Positions 19,201 to 28,700 of a stretch of 64,000 nucleotides of DNA are shown piece by piece; the first letter of the stretch is position 1, and each line of letters starts with the position of its first letter. This DNA comes from PGYR01 sp046290495 (GTDB taxonomy: Bacteria > Bacteroidota > Ignavibacteria > Kapaibacteriales > UBA2268), in the NCBI GenBank assembly GCA_046290495.1, contig JBKAGT010000005.1, positions 186,001 through 250,000 on the forward strand, given 5' to 3'. The translations under genes and the position numbers were made by a program. The notes below the pieces were generated by a model. The model was not told where the DNA came from and ran no database searches. It was given only the letters and a program-made list of their open reading frames with translations.

Positions 19201-19514
19201 TTCGGATCAATAGCTAAACATCCAATAGAATATGATTTCTGATTGTCAAATACTGGCTTGAAGTTTACACCATGATTAGTGGTTTTCCAAACTCCACCAG
19301 AAGCTGCTGCAATATAAAACTCATCATGGTTATTAGGGTTAACTGCAATATCAACTATTCTTCCAGAAGCTAGTGCAGGTCCGAGTGATCTAAATGAGAA
19401 GGTACTAAATGTTGAATTGTCATTAAGGTCAATAATTTCTTGACTTAATGCACTATTTGTTATAAATAAATTGAATAAAATTAATAATTGAACGAAACTT
19501 AATAACTTTTTCAT
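16287..19514 (-). CDS. VPS10/sortilin-type BNR-repeat exoprotein, 1075 aa
   Basis: A signal peptide (MKKLLSFVQLLILFNLFITN, cleavage near SALSQ) precedes a beta-propeller region with about ten Asp-box repeats (GGVWKTTNHGVNF, IYKSVDGGKSW, LYKTSDGGKTW and so on) across roughly residues 45-700. A C-terminal region with beta-sandwich character (ATITYYIKDKF, GNTVRRIETIYKSGINQLEWD, LPGEYTVEI) and a helical tail follow. This is the large Bacteroidota family usually labelled glycosyl hydrolase or VPS10 domain protein; no sialidase active site is evident, so enzymatic activity is not claimed. There is no T9SS sorting domain at the C-terminus (it ends GQLPKLD). I choose ATG 19514 over ATG 19559 because AAAGGAAG lies just before it and the signal peptide then starts cleanly. 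Confidence 0.85.
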   Translation of the reverse strand: MKKLLSFVQLLILFNLFITNSALSQEIIDLNDNSTFSTFSFRSLGPALASGRIVDIAVNPNNHDEFYIAAASGGVWKTTNHGVNFKPVFDNQKSYSIGCLAIDPNNTNVVWVGTGENNSQRSVSYGDGIYKSVDGGKSWQNMGLENSEHIGKIVINPNNSDEVWVAAQGPLWKSGGDRGLYKTSDGGKTWNKTLDISEHTGVSDIAIDNRDYKTIYVSAYQRRRHVWTLINGGPESAIYKSVDGGENWNKLSKGLPSGDVGRIGLAISQTNPDKVYAIIEANESQGGFYASTDRGESWKKRSSHVSSSPQYYQEIFVDPNNENKIYSMSTYSQVSTNGGYTFNTISQKDKHVDDHALWIDHNNPNHLLIGNDGGLYETYDSKNWRFFENLPLTQFYRVTVDNDKPFYNIYGGTQDNNTIGGPTQTVSANGITNEDWFYTIGGDGFKTVVDPEDPNIIYSQPQYGFLVRFDKKSGEFTGVQPQPEKDEILKWNWNSPLLISPHDNKTLYFAANKLFKSTDRGNSWSKISNDMTRKIDRNELKVMGKVWPPEAVSKNKSTSIYGNIVSLDESPLEKGLLYVGTDDGLIQISKNDGNNWSKISSFTSVPETTYVSDITASLHNENVVYATFDNRKNGDFKPYVLISNDMGSNWTSITGNLPDNLPVHSIVEDHKDQNLLFIGTEFGVYFTKDRGENWIKLSNGLPTISIREIEIQRRENDLALASFGRGFYILDNYSPIRELDEDILKKEAHIFDIKDAKMFIQSRSKGRRSMGETFYRVENPNVAATITYYIKDKFTSIKNKRTKNDDKENYRYPSFEQLAEEDNEVAPFLIFTFKDMNGNTVRRIETIYKSGINQLEWDLRYADTKPIDESISSENYSGMPILPGEYTVEIDKVVNGNIEKLAGPKKFKAVTINEPTLVAEDKSKLLNMQERAFKVRKAITGTNNYLSDANNQLEILENTIVNYSDSDIKSLSKIKNTRELISDLNVKLNGNNSRKKRSAAYELGLNERLGNLLYGFWYSTSAPTETHISTIELIESEFKGVYNKLNIINNNIKEISSDLINSGSPWVPGQLPKLD

Positions 19515-19517
19515 AAA

Positions 19518-19525
19518 CTTCCTTT
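19518..19525 (-). promoter_or_regulatory. Ribosome binding site deciding the VPS10 protein start
   Basis: AAAGGAAG on the minus strand ends three bases before ATG 19514. It supports the internal start and rejects the 15-residue N-terminal extension from ATG 19559. Confidence 0.65.
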
Positions 19526-19638
19526 GTATTTTTATATCTTGTTTGTATATTGAATTCAAATTAACATTATTAAATCTTAATCAAAAATGTAACTATATTA
19601 AGTTTTATGTTATATTTTAAAAAAAGGATAGGCAATTA

Positions 19639-21621
19639 TTGAAAAAATATTTACTTTTTATACTGTTACCTGCATTTCTCTTTTCTAATGATGATTCTGA
19701 ATCAATCATGTTAGGAGTTACTACTGGTGTCAATTACATCTCTAATGAAACAAACTATAGTATTATTGATTCTGATACATGTTGTGGTAATTTTAATGAT
19801 GGTCAAGATATTGGTTTTTATACTGGGCTTAATTTTGAATATGAGCTATTAAGCAATTTTTTGCATATCCAAAGTAGAGCTTTGTTCGATTCTAGACCAG
19901 CTACATTAAATGCTGAAACTAATGATTATATAATATATAATCCAGACTTAAGTGAATATGAGAACGCTACGGTAGATAATAATTTTGATGCTACTATAAA
20001 CTATTTCACCTTTGGTTTGAACTTTTTGGTTCAACCGATTAGCACATTACCAGTACGACTTGGCATAGGGTATGATATATCTGATGCTTCTATAACTAAT
20101 GAATTTAGCCAGGCGAGAAGTATAGTGGAACCAAGTGGAATAATGATAAATGGAAAAAATACAGAAGTAGTTGATGAAGGTGAAATGAATAATTTAACAT
20201 CATCTCAAGGATTATCGCTTGGTTTAAGTGCCAGAATACAAATAGATGATAGAATAAGCCTAAATCCTGAATTTATATACAGACATCCAATTAACTCTAT
20301 TGTTAGTAATAGCGATTGGACTAGTAGGATTTTTAGAGCTGGTGCTTCCATTATGGTTAGTCTTAATTCAGTAAGTGAAAAGGAAGATAAAGTAATTTAT
20401 CAAATAAAAGAACAACCTATTATAGAAAAAGAAGAAGAGATAATAGTATCTAAAGAAGAAGTAGCTGTTGATGAAAAGCTTATAAACAATTTATCAGTAA
20501 GCGACCTATTAATAACTGAGACAGTTGTTACCCAAACATATCCAATATTACCTTATATTTTTTTCAACGAGTCAGATTCTAATCTGGGTGATAAATACAA
20601 GTTAAAAGGTACTACAAACAATTTCAAAGTCGAAGATCTTGAAAAAAATTCTCTTTATATATATTATAGAATGCTTGATATAATTGCATTGAGAATTAAA
20701 GAATATAATTCAGAAATCAATATAACTGGTTTTACAGATGGTGTTGAATTAAAAGATTCAACTGATAGATTAAATCTTGCCAAATCAAGAGCACAAGAAG
20801 TTAAAAATTATCTAACAGATAAGTGGGGGATAACTTCAAATTTAATCAATATAAGTTTCAGAGAAATCCCATATTCACCAACAAATAATGAATATTCAGA
20901 AGGGTTAACTGAAAATAGAAGAGTAAAAATTAGTTCTGATGATTTAAGGATATTAAAACCAATAGTTCACTCAGAATTTCAAGAGTATAAAGTAAATAAG
21001 GACAATATTAATATTAATTTAGATATCAAAAACATTGATACAATAGAAGATTTAACTATTAATATAAGTGATGACAAAAATACAATATTTAACAAATCAT
21101 ATTTTGATAATATACGGAATGAAATTAAAATTGAGTTGTCTGATGACTTGATTAAATCATTGGCAAGTTCTGATCATGAAAGACTTTCATTAGAATTAAT
21201 GATTACTAAGAATAATGGTAGAATAGAATCAAAGAAAATAGATTTAGATATTGATCTAGACAAAAGCAATTATGAGTTAGGAAGATTAAATTTAATAGTT
21301 TTTGATTTTGATAAATCAGAAATTAGTAATGAAAATAAGAGTATGATTAATACTTTTATAGTAGAGAATATAAAAGAAAATTCTACTATAAATGTAACTG
21401 GTTCAACTGATTATCTTGGTGAAAAAGATTATAATAAAAGACTATCTACTAGTAGAGCAACAAATGTAGCAAACTATATTAAAAATCTAGTCCCCGATGC
21501 TCAATTCAACAGTGTTGTTGGACTAGGTTCAGAAAACCCTCAATTTGATAATTCAAAACCTGAAGGTAGATTCTACTGTAGAACTGTATTCGTTGAAGTG
21601 AAAACTCCTATTAGTGAATAA
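19639..21621 (+). CDS. Outer-membrane protein with two OmpA-like domains, 660 aa (paralogue)
   Basis: It has the same architecture as the protein at 4040-6079: signal peptide (about 1-16), a barrel-like N-terminal half with an adjacent cysteine pair (DTCCGNF, C48-C49), a first OmpA-like domain (about 310-440, FTDGVELKDSTDRL...SRAQEVKNYL, ending ENRRVKI) and a second (about 550-655, VFDFDKSEIS, STDYLGEKDYNKRLSTSRA). Like its paralogue it ends PEGRFYCRT (C647). Here an acidic Glu/Lys linker replaces the proline run, and both OmpA domains keep the Asp and Arg expected for peptidoglycan binding. The start is TTG 19639 behind AAAGGATAGG. It heads a run of five genes (menA follows after 21 bp). Confidence 0.85.
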   Translation: MKKYLLFILLPAFLFSNDDSESIMLGVTTGVNYISNETNYSIIDSDTCCGNFNDGQDIGFYTGLNFEYELLSNFLHIQSRALFDSRPATLNAETNDYIIYNPDLSEYENATVDNNFDATINYFTFGLNFLVQPISTLPVRLGIGYDISDASITNEFSQARSIVEPSGIMINGKNTEVVDEGEMNNLTSSQGLSLGLSARIQIDDRISLNPEFIYRHPINSIVSNSDWTSRIFRAGASIMVSLNSVSEKEDKVIYQIKEQPIIEKEEEIIVSKEEVAVDEKLINNLSVSDLLITETVVTQTYPILPYIFFNESDSNLGDKYKLKGTTNNFKVEDLEKNSLYIYYRMLDIIALRIKEYNSEINITGFTDGVELKDSTDRLNLAKSRAQEVKNYLTDKWGITSNLINISFREIPYSPTNNEYSEGLTENRRVKISSDDLRILKPIVHSEFQEYKVNKDNININLDIKNIDTIEDLTINISDDKNTIFNKSYFDNIRNEIKIELSDDLIKSLASSDHERLSLELMITKNNGRIESKKIDLDIDLDKSNYELGRLNLIVFDFDKSEISNENKSMINTFIVENIKENSTINVTGSTDYLGEKDYNKRLSTSRATNVANYIKNLVPDAQFNSVVGLGSENPQFDNSKPEGRFYCRTVFVEVKTPISE

Positions 21622-21642
21622 AAAAAAATTAAAGGTAATAAA

Positions 21643-22557
21643 ATGACAAAAGAGAATAGATCGAAATCTTCATTAATAATGCAGGCTGTTAGACCATTTT
21701 CATTTTCTGCATCAATTATTCCAGTTTTAGTTGGAGCAGTATTTGCGTTAGTTAGTAGTGACTTTGTATTATGGGAGCTACTTCCTGTAGTTTTGTTAGC
21801 AAGTGTTTTATTACATGCAGGTACAAACTTTGTAAGTGAGTATTATGATTTAAAAAATGGAATAGATAGAGAGGAGACATTTGGTTCAAGTAAGGTATTG
21901 GTAGATAATCTTATGAAACCCAAAGAAGTGCTCAATTATGGTTATATTTCATTCTTTTTAGGCTTTTTGCTAGGTATGATATTAGTTTATTATCATGGCC
22001 TACCAATTTTAGCTTTAGGACTAATTGGTATAGCTGGAGGAATATTTTATACTGGTAAGCCAATAGGCTATAAATATATAGCATTAGGTGATGTGTTAGT
22101 CTTCTTTCTAATGGGACCACTAATGGTTATAGGAAGTTACTTTTCTTTAACTGGTCATTTTGATTGGAATGTAGCAATTTTGTCACTACCAATAGGTTTT
22201 TTAGTAACTGCAATACTGAATGCTAACAATATTAGAGATATAATGCATGATGGTGAAGCCAATATAAAAACTATAGCAACTTTAATTGGTATTGAGTCAT
22301 CTAAGAAAGAATATTATTTTTTAATAATTGGCTCATATGTAAGTGTCATTTTAATGTCAGCTTTTGGCATTATTAGTTATTGGTCACTATTAATATTTTT
22401 CTCATTACCTGTGGCATTGAAGAACATGAAAGAAATATCTTCAGCAGAGGTAAATAGTCCACAAAATATTGCAATGCTTGATATAAAAACTGCTCAGCTA
22501 CATACACAATTTGGTTTACTTCTAACTGTTGGTATTTTAATATCATACTTCTTTTAA
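21643..22557 (+). CDS. menA: 1,4-dihydroxy-2-naphthoate polyprenyltransferase, 304 aa
   Basis: This UbiA-superfamily membrane prenyltransferase makes demethylmenaquinone from DHNA. Both Mg-diphosphate motifs are present: NFVSEYYDLKNGIDRE (NxxxDxxxxxD type) and NANNIRDIMHDGEANIKT, the latter characteristic of MenA. Eight or so hydrophobic segments and the length are as expected. AAAGG precedes the ATG. It indicates menaquinone respiration. No other men genes are in the window; instead it lies between an OmpA-type protein and the DUF1800/DUF1501 pair, spaced by 21 and 13 bp. Confidence 0.9.
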   Translation: MTKENRSKSSLIMQAVRPFSFSASIIPVLVGAVFALVSSDFVLWELLPVVLLASVLLHAGTNFVSEYYDLKNGIDREETFGSSKVLVDNLMKPKEVLNYGYISFFLGFLLGMILVYYHGLPILALGLIGIAGGIFYTGKPIGYKYIALGDVLVFFLMGPLMVIGSYFSLTGHFDWNVAILSLPIGFLVTAILNANNIRDIMHDGEANIKTIATLIGIESSKKEYYFLIIGSYVSVILMSAFGIISYWSLLIFFSLPVALKNMKEISSAEVNSPQNIAMLDIKTAQLHTQFGLLLTVGILISYFF

Positions 22558-22570
22558 ATGAGAATATATT

Positions 22571-24181
22571 ATGAAAACTATAAGCATAAATAAAGAAACT
22601 ATATCAAAAGACTTAACTAATGATATAGATAGGAAAGGTTTAATTTTTTCTTTAGAAGAAGAAACAGGTCTTTTAACTCGTAGAAAAGCTATTCATCTTT
22701 TAAGAAGGATAGGCTTTGGACCAACACCTGAGATAATAAAAAATGTAGTTGACAGACCTATCAGCGAAGTTGTAGATGAACTTTTGGGTGATGGGCTTGA
22801 CTATCTTGAAGATAATAAAAGTAGATTACCTGAAGGACGGGATAGTTTAAATTGGATTGATACAGTTGAAGAAGACCCTTCTAAAGTACATGTGACACTC
22901 AGAGGGCCAATAGAAGGAACTCATAGAAATAGGTTCGCTCAACTTAAAAATTGGTGGCTGAACCAAATGAAAGTTGATAATTCAACTCGTAATTATAACT
23001 ATGCAAGAGAAAGATTGACATTCTTTTGGCATACACATTGGGCAATAGAATTTTCCTATGATACAGAAAGTTATATTCCGCCTCCAATACTATATAGAAG
23101 TAATCAACGATTAAGGAAATATAGACTAGGAAACTTCAAAGATTTTGTTGCTGAAATGACCCTCGATGGTGCTTATTTACTCTACCAAGGTTTAAATCTA
23201 AGCTCAGGTAAAAATCCCAATGAAAACTTTGCGAGAGAACTGATGGAGTTATTCACAATGGGTATTGGTAACTATAGTGAAGGTGATATTAGAGAAGCAT
23301 CAAGAGCTTTAACTGGGTGGAGAGTATCTGCACACAGACAAGATCCTAAACCATTTGAATTTTTTGATACTTATTTTTCTGCTAAAGATCATGATTTGGA
23401 TTCTAAACAAATAATGGGTGAAACTATAGCTGCAAGAGCAGAAGAAGATAATACCTTAGATAAAGTTAAGGAAGAAGAAGTCATAGGTTTAATTAATATT
23501 CTATTTAATCGAAGACCTGGTCCAATAGCTGAGTTTATTTGTACTAAAATATATAGCCATTTTGTGTACAGTAATCCAAGTGAGTATGACGATGAGTTTA
23601 TCAAAAACTTAGCTCAAGTTTTTATTGATAATAATTTTGAAATACTTCCAGTTTTCAAAGCATTGTTTAAAAGTAAACATTTTTATAGTGAAGAGAATGT
23701 GGGTGTGCAAATAAAACACCCTGTAGAATTGATAGTACAATTGGAATCATTATTCAATATAAATTACACTAATAAAAATAATGCGTTGCTAGACATGGAA
23801 CAAAATCTATATGATCCTCCAAATGTCAGTGGTTGGCCAGGTTATCATAGTTGGATTTCTACTAAGACTTATCCAAGAAGAGTAAACCAAATGGAAAATA
23901 TTATTAATACAAAACAAACTGTTGAATGGTTTAGTGTGTTAGATAGATTTAGTAATCCTAATATTTTTAATGAATTAAATGCTGAAATTGTAGAATATTT
24001 ACTACCAAAAATTACAACTGAAGAAAGACTAAGCTCGATTGTAAATAGAGCAAAAACTAGATCTGGTATTAACTCATCGAATTGGGAGCAGCTATATAAT
24101 TCACAAAATCAAGATTGTATTAGCTACATAAAAGAATTGCTTATTGAGATTTCAAAATTACCAGATATCAATTTATCATAA
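22571..24181 (+). CDS. DUF1800 family protein, 536 aa
   Basis: The block NENFARELMELFTMGIGNYS followed by REASRALTGWRV is the DUF1800 hallmark, along with an N-terminal HLLRRIGFGPTP and a later YDPPNVSGWPGYHSWI. The family is widespread, usually next to DUF1501, and has no settled function. No signal peptide is obvious at the start. The gene lies 13 bp after menA and 16 bp before the DUF1501 gene, in one operon. Confidence 0.9.
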   Translation: MKTISINKETISKDLTNDIDRKGLIFSLEEETGLLTRRKAIHLLRRIGFGPTPEIIKNVVDRPISEVVDELLGDGLDYLEDNKSRLPEGRDSLNWIDTVEEDPSKVHVTLRGPIEGTHRNRFAQLKNWWLNQMKVDNSTRNYNYARERLTFFWHTHWAIEFSYDTESYIPPPILYRSNQRLRKYRLGNFKDFVAEMTLDGAYLLYQGLNLSSGKNPNENFARELMELFTMGIGNYSEGDIREASRALTGWRVSAHRQDPKPFEFFDTYFSAKDHDLDSKQIMGETIAARAEEDNTLDKVKEEEVIGLINILFNRRPGPIAEFICTKIYSHFVYSNPSEYDDEFIKNLAQVFIDNNFEILPVFKALFKSKHFYSEENVGVQIKHPVELIVQLESLFNINYTNKNNALLDMEQNLYDPPNVSGWPGYHSWISTKTYPRRVNQMENIINTKQTVEWFSVLDRFSNPNIFNELNAEIVEYLLPKITTEERLSSIVNRAKTRSGINSSNWEQLYNSQNQDCISYIKELLIEISKLPDINLS

Positions 24182-24197
24182 TCATTAGAGATAAGAT

Positions 24198-25787
24198 ATG
24201 AAAAGAAGAGAATTTATAACGACATCAATGGCAACTGGAGCAGCGTTAAGCGTTCCAATCAAGTTGCGTTCGACGCCTAAAGGAATGACATCAATACAAA
24301 GCTCTAGCGATTTTTTAGAAGATGACAGTGTAATGATATTGATAGATTTATTTGGTGGAAACGATGGCTTAAATACTGTAATTCCACTTTTTCAAGATGA
24401 ATATTATAACCTAAGGCCCAACATTGCAATAGATCCTCAAGATGCCGTTAGATTTCAAAGTACTGACTTGTATTTACATCCGGCATTGGTGAATAACATT
24501 GATAATGAAGGTTTCTTGGGTTTGTTAAGAAATGGGAATTTGGCTGTAATTGAAAGAGTTGGATATGAAGACTATACAATGTCACACTTCAGATCATCTG
24601 ATATTTGGTCAAGTGGAATAATAAGTACTGACCCAAGTGTAAAATTATTAGATGGTTGGTTAGGTAGATACTTTGCTTCTAAGTTAGATAATTTCCCTTT
24701 TGAAATACCAGAACATCCTTTAGGTATATCAATTGGAGGAGAGGTTCCATTGGTATTACGTTCTGAAAAAGGACATATGGGAATATCTTTAACTAACCCA
24801 ACTCAGTTTTATAATATGGGAATTGGCAAAGCACCATTTGAATCAAAGCTTACTGATGGTAGTTATTATGCTAATGAATATAATTTTATCCATACTATAG
24901 CAGAACAATCAGAAATATATTCTAACGAAGTTAAAATAGCTTTTGACAAGGGTAAAAACATGGTTCAATATCCTCAAACAGGTTTAGCTTCAAAGTTAGG
25001 TTTAATAGCTAGATTGATTTCTGGTGGATTAAAAACTAAAGTTTATCATCTTAGATTGAGTAGTTTTGACTCACACGTTCAACAAATGAATGATCCTATG
25101 TCAGGTCAACACCCTATTCTTTTAGGTCAATTATCAACTGCAATCTCTAAATTTATGATAGACGCTACTTTACAAGGATTTTCTCATAGAGTAGCTGGCC
25201 TAACAACATCAGAATTTGGTAGAAGAGCTTATGATAATGGTAGTAGAGGGTCAGATCATGGAGCTAGTAATGTAATGTTTATGTTTGCTCACGATGATAA
25301 TATTGACTCTGGTAGAAAAGGTGACCCACCAAATTTAAGTGATTTGGATGGAAATGGTAATCCAAGATTTCAGTTTGACTTCAGACGTTTATATACAGAT
25401 TTCATAGAAACATGGTTTGGAGGAAGCCAAAATGATGTTACCGATATTTTTGGTGAGCCGATTCTGCCAATGGGCATTTTGAAACCTAGAATTAAAACTC
25501 ATGTAAAAGATTTAGTATTTAGCTCTGGAAAACCAGGTGTTCGGCTTTTCCCAAATCCGAAGTATCAATCGGAAACTAGTTATCTAAGATTTGATTTAGC
25601 TGAATCTGGGATTGTAGAGATTAATGTATATTCTGTAGATGGAAGAGTGGTTAAAAGTATTCATAATGGGTTCTTAAGTAGTGGTGATAACAAATTTGAA
25701 ATCAATGGATTAAGGTCTGGTTCTTATTCTGTTGTGATTTCAATAAATAATAAAAGATATAGCTCACCATTAGCAGTTGTAAAATGA
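24198..25787 (+). CDS. DUF1501 family exported protein with T9SS-like sorting domain, 529 aa
   Basis: The N-terminus MKRREFITTSMATGAALSVP resembles a twin-arginine-type signal, as is usual for DUF1501. The alkaline-phosphatase/sulfatase-like core shows LIDLFGGNDGLNTVIP, SHFRSSDIWSSG, LRLSSFDSHVQQ and TTSEFGRRAYDNGSRGSDHG. After about residue 448 a T9SS type A sorting domain begins (VRLFPNPKYQ ... EINVYSVDGRVVKSI ... GLRSGSYSVVI), so the protein should be delivered to the cell surface. Partner of the DUF1800 protein upstream (16 bp). Its stop overlaps the start of the giant protein gene (ATGA), so the two are translationally coupled. Confidence 0.9.
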   Translation: MKRREFITTSMATGAALSVPIKLRSTPKGMTSIQSSSDFLEDDSVMILIDLFGGNDGLNTVIPLFQDEYYNLRPNIAIDPQDAVRFQSTDLYLHPALVNNIDNEGFLGLLRNGNLAVIERVGYEDYTMSHFRSSDIWSSGIISTDPSVKLLDGWLGRYFASKLDNFPFEIPEHPLGISIGGEVPLVLRSEKGHMGISLTNPTQFYNMGIGKAPFESKLTDGSYYANEYNFIHTIAEQSEIYSNEVKIAFDKGKNMVQYPQTGLASKLGLIARLISGGLKTKVYHLRLSSFDSHVQQMNDPMSGQHPILLGQLSTAISKFMIDATLQGFSHRVAGLTTSEFGRRAYDNGSRGSDHGASNVMFMFAHDDNIDSGRKGDPPNLSDLDGNGNPRFQFDFRRLYTDFIETWFGGSQNDVTDIFGEPILPMGILKPRIKTHVKDLVFSSGKPGVRLFPNPKYQSETSYLRFDLAESGIVEINVYSVDGRVVKSIHNGFLSSGDNKFEINGLRSGSYSVVISINNKRYSSPLAVVK

Positions 25788-28700
25788 GAAAATTATTATT
25801 CATATCTATATTATTGTTCATCAGTTATAGTGCTAATCCACTTTTATCTCAAGGTTGTAATCAATGGCCATTGACAAGGTGTATTGGTAATGGTTTAGAC
25901 TTCGTTAAAAATAATGGTCAATCGGCTCAATTCATGAATCTAAACAACAATGCCACATTGAATTCAATTACTAATGCTATGACAGTTGAAATGTGGATTA
26001 AACCTAATCTTGAATTAGGAAAAAGAAATTACTTTGCTGGTAAGTGGGGCCCAACTCTGGATAAATCTGATGTTTGGCAACTATACTATGACAAAAATAA
26101 TAGAATAGTATTTGAACTAAATCACCCAGATTTTGAATTAGGTGATGTTGATAATACAGTTGCGAAATCGGATCCAGTCAATTTGAATGGCGAATGGCAT
26201 CACTTAGCGGCTGTATTTGATGGCAGTACGAATAAGGCATTAATTTACTTAGATGGAGAATTGGTTGCCGAAGAAACAAATAGTACTTATCCTATTAGTA
26301 CCCTGATGCAACATGGCAATAATACTCAGTTTGGTAGAGCGAATGAGATGTCTAATGACAATAGTCATAGGACATTTAGAGGAGTAATGGATGAAATTAA
26401 GCTATGGAATATAGCATTACCTCAAACTGAAATAATTTGTGAAAAAGATAAAAGAAGAAACGGTAACGAGAATGGGTTAATAGCATATTTCAGATGTAAT
26501 GAAAACCCTGGTGTTTTCTCAACATGTGATGTTACTGGTAACAATAAAGCAATTCTACTATCAGGACTAACTACGACTCAATCAAAGAATGATAGACCAG
26601 AATACAGACCTTTCGTAATTACTAGTTTCAACAGAGTTGATACTATTAAATGTGAAAGAAGAAAAAAGTATAGTATTACCGTTATGGATACTTCACTTTG
26701 TGGCTCACGTGCATTCCTTTGGATTCATCCAGATTTTAGACAATATTTTGATTATTCTGCTGCCCGTGTTGATTTACCACCTAATCAACCTGTAACATTT
26801 GAATTTTATGTTGACAGCGATTTTATAGGATCTATCAGAACATTAATAAGAGTTATTAGGGATGATGTTTGTGGTTATGATTTAATAAGAGGAAATGATA
26901 GATGGTGGACTATAACAAGAGAAACTGAATTAAAGTATAATGTAGATACATTAGGGTTTGGAATTTTAAAAGCACATTGTATAGAAGAGCCTTACAGAGA
27001 AAAGAAAATAAAGGTTTGTAATAATACTAACACTTTTGGAACTTCGAAAAATGTTACAATCACTGGCGCTAATTTCAATTTGCCGCAATACTATTCATTA
27101 GTTTCCCCTAGTTTGCCTGTTACTCTTGCTCCAGGCGAATGTGTAGATTTAACAGTCAGATTTACTTCTAGAAATGAAGCAAATATATTTTATGATACAC
27201 TCAGAGTTCAATCAACAGATATTTGTGAAGGTGCAGGAATTATTCCATTAACCGGTGAAGTAGAAAATATATTAAGTTTAGTAAAGTTCGGTACAGAAGA
27301 TGAACCAGTAGATTCGTTAGATTTTGGTACAATTTGTAAAGATTTCCCTTCAGATGAAGAACTTTTCTACTGGGAGAACTTATCAAGTCAAAATATAACA
27401 GTAACTGATGTTATTGTGCCACAACACTTTCAATTTGTCAGGTTTAACTCAAATCAACCTCAAGTATTAGAACCAGAAAAATCTTATCAGGTAAAACTTA
27501 TCCGTTTTGTTCCAACTCAAGCCGGTGACTTTCAAGACACTGTATTTATAGTTGTTGATGCCGGTGGCTGTACATTAAAGAAACCAATTTTAGTATCAGG
27601 TAAATCAATTCATCCAGACTTAACATTTACAGTAGATACTGTCGATTTTGGTAATGTCTTTGTTGGTCAAGAAAGAGAGAGAACCATTAATATTAGGAAT
27701 AATGGAGTTCATGAATTTACTGTAAGTTTCAGTCTAAGTAGAGCAGAGGTTTACTATTTTCCTGGAGGGAGATTTGCAACTATACCACCTGGAGAAGAAA
27801 AATCAGTTCGAGTCAGATTTAGACCTTTAACAGACTCTTTGTATTTTGATAAACTTTGTTTCCAAGAAACTCCTGCTACTGGATGTTATTCATCAGGATG
27901 TATTACTCTTAAAGGAAGAGGTATAATAGATAAATTTGAGTTCAACCCAGATGTAATGAAAGTTGAAAATGTAATTGCTTGTCAAGACTCAATTGAAGAT
28001 GTATATATAATCAATAAGTCTCCAGTGAGTTTAGATCTTGATCAATTTAGTTTGAACGACCCACAGGGAAAGTTCAATATAATTGAACCTGTAAGTGACA
28101 TACCATCTTTGAACACTTATAATACCACTTTAGAAGCTGGTGATAGTATACTGTTTAGATTTAGATATACCCCCAATGATTTAATCAGTGACAGGGTTGA
28201 TAAAGCATATCTAAGCTATAGAGATAATGATGATGAAGAGTGGACAGCACAAATTGTAGGAAGTTCTGCATTACCAAAAATATTTATGGAAGATAACAAT
28301 GCGTTTGGTACTATTGAAGTAGGTGAAACTCCAACAAAGGAAATAATTTTAGAAAACATTTCCTCAATTCCAGTACATCTTGATAGTTTAAATATAGGAG
28401 CTGGTTTTAGAATATTGTATCCTAATAATCCTATTGATATTACACTTAACCCTAGAGACACAATTCATGTAATTGTACAGTTTGAGCCATCGGCTGCTAT
28501 TGATTATTCTGCAGATTTAGTTTCATATAGTAGTTTTCCTTGCCCAGTAGAAAACAGAGCAAGTTTCTCAGGTAGAGGAAAAATAATACCTTTAGAGATA
28601 ATTAATACTTTAGTAACATTCGGTTTTGTAAAAAATTGCGAATGTGAGACTGCGAGCTTAGTATTATCTAATAACTCTAGAGTCAATGATGCAATTATTG

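Noticed and set aside
19515..19559. ATG 19559 as the VPS10 protein start
   Set aside because: It places charged residues ahead of the signal peptide; ATG 19514 has a good ribosome binding site and a clean signal sequence.
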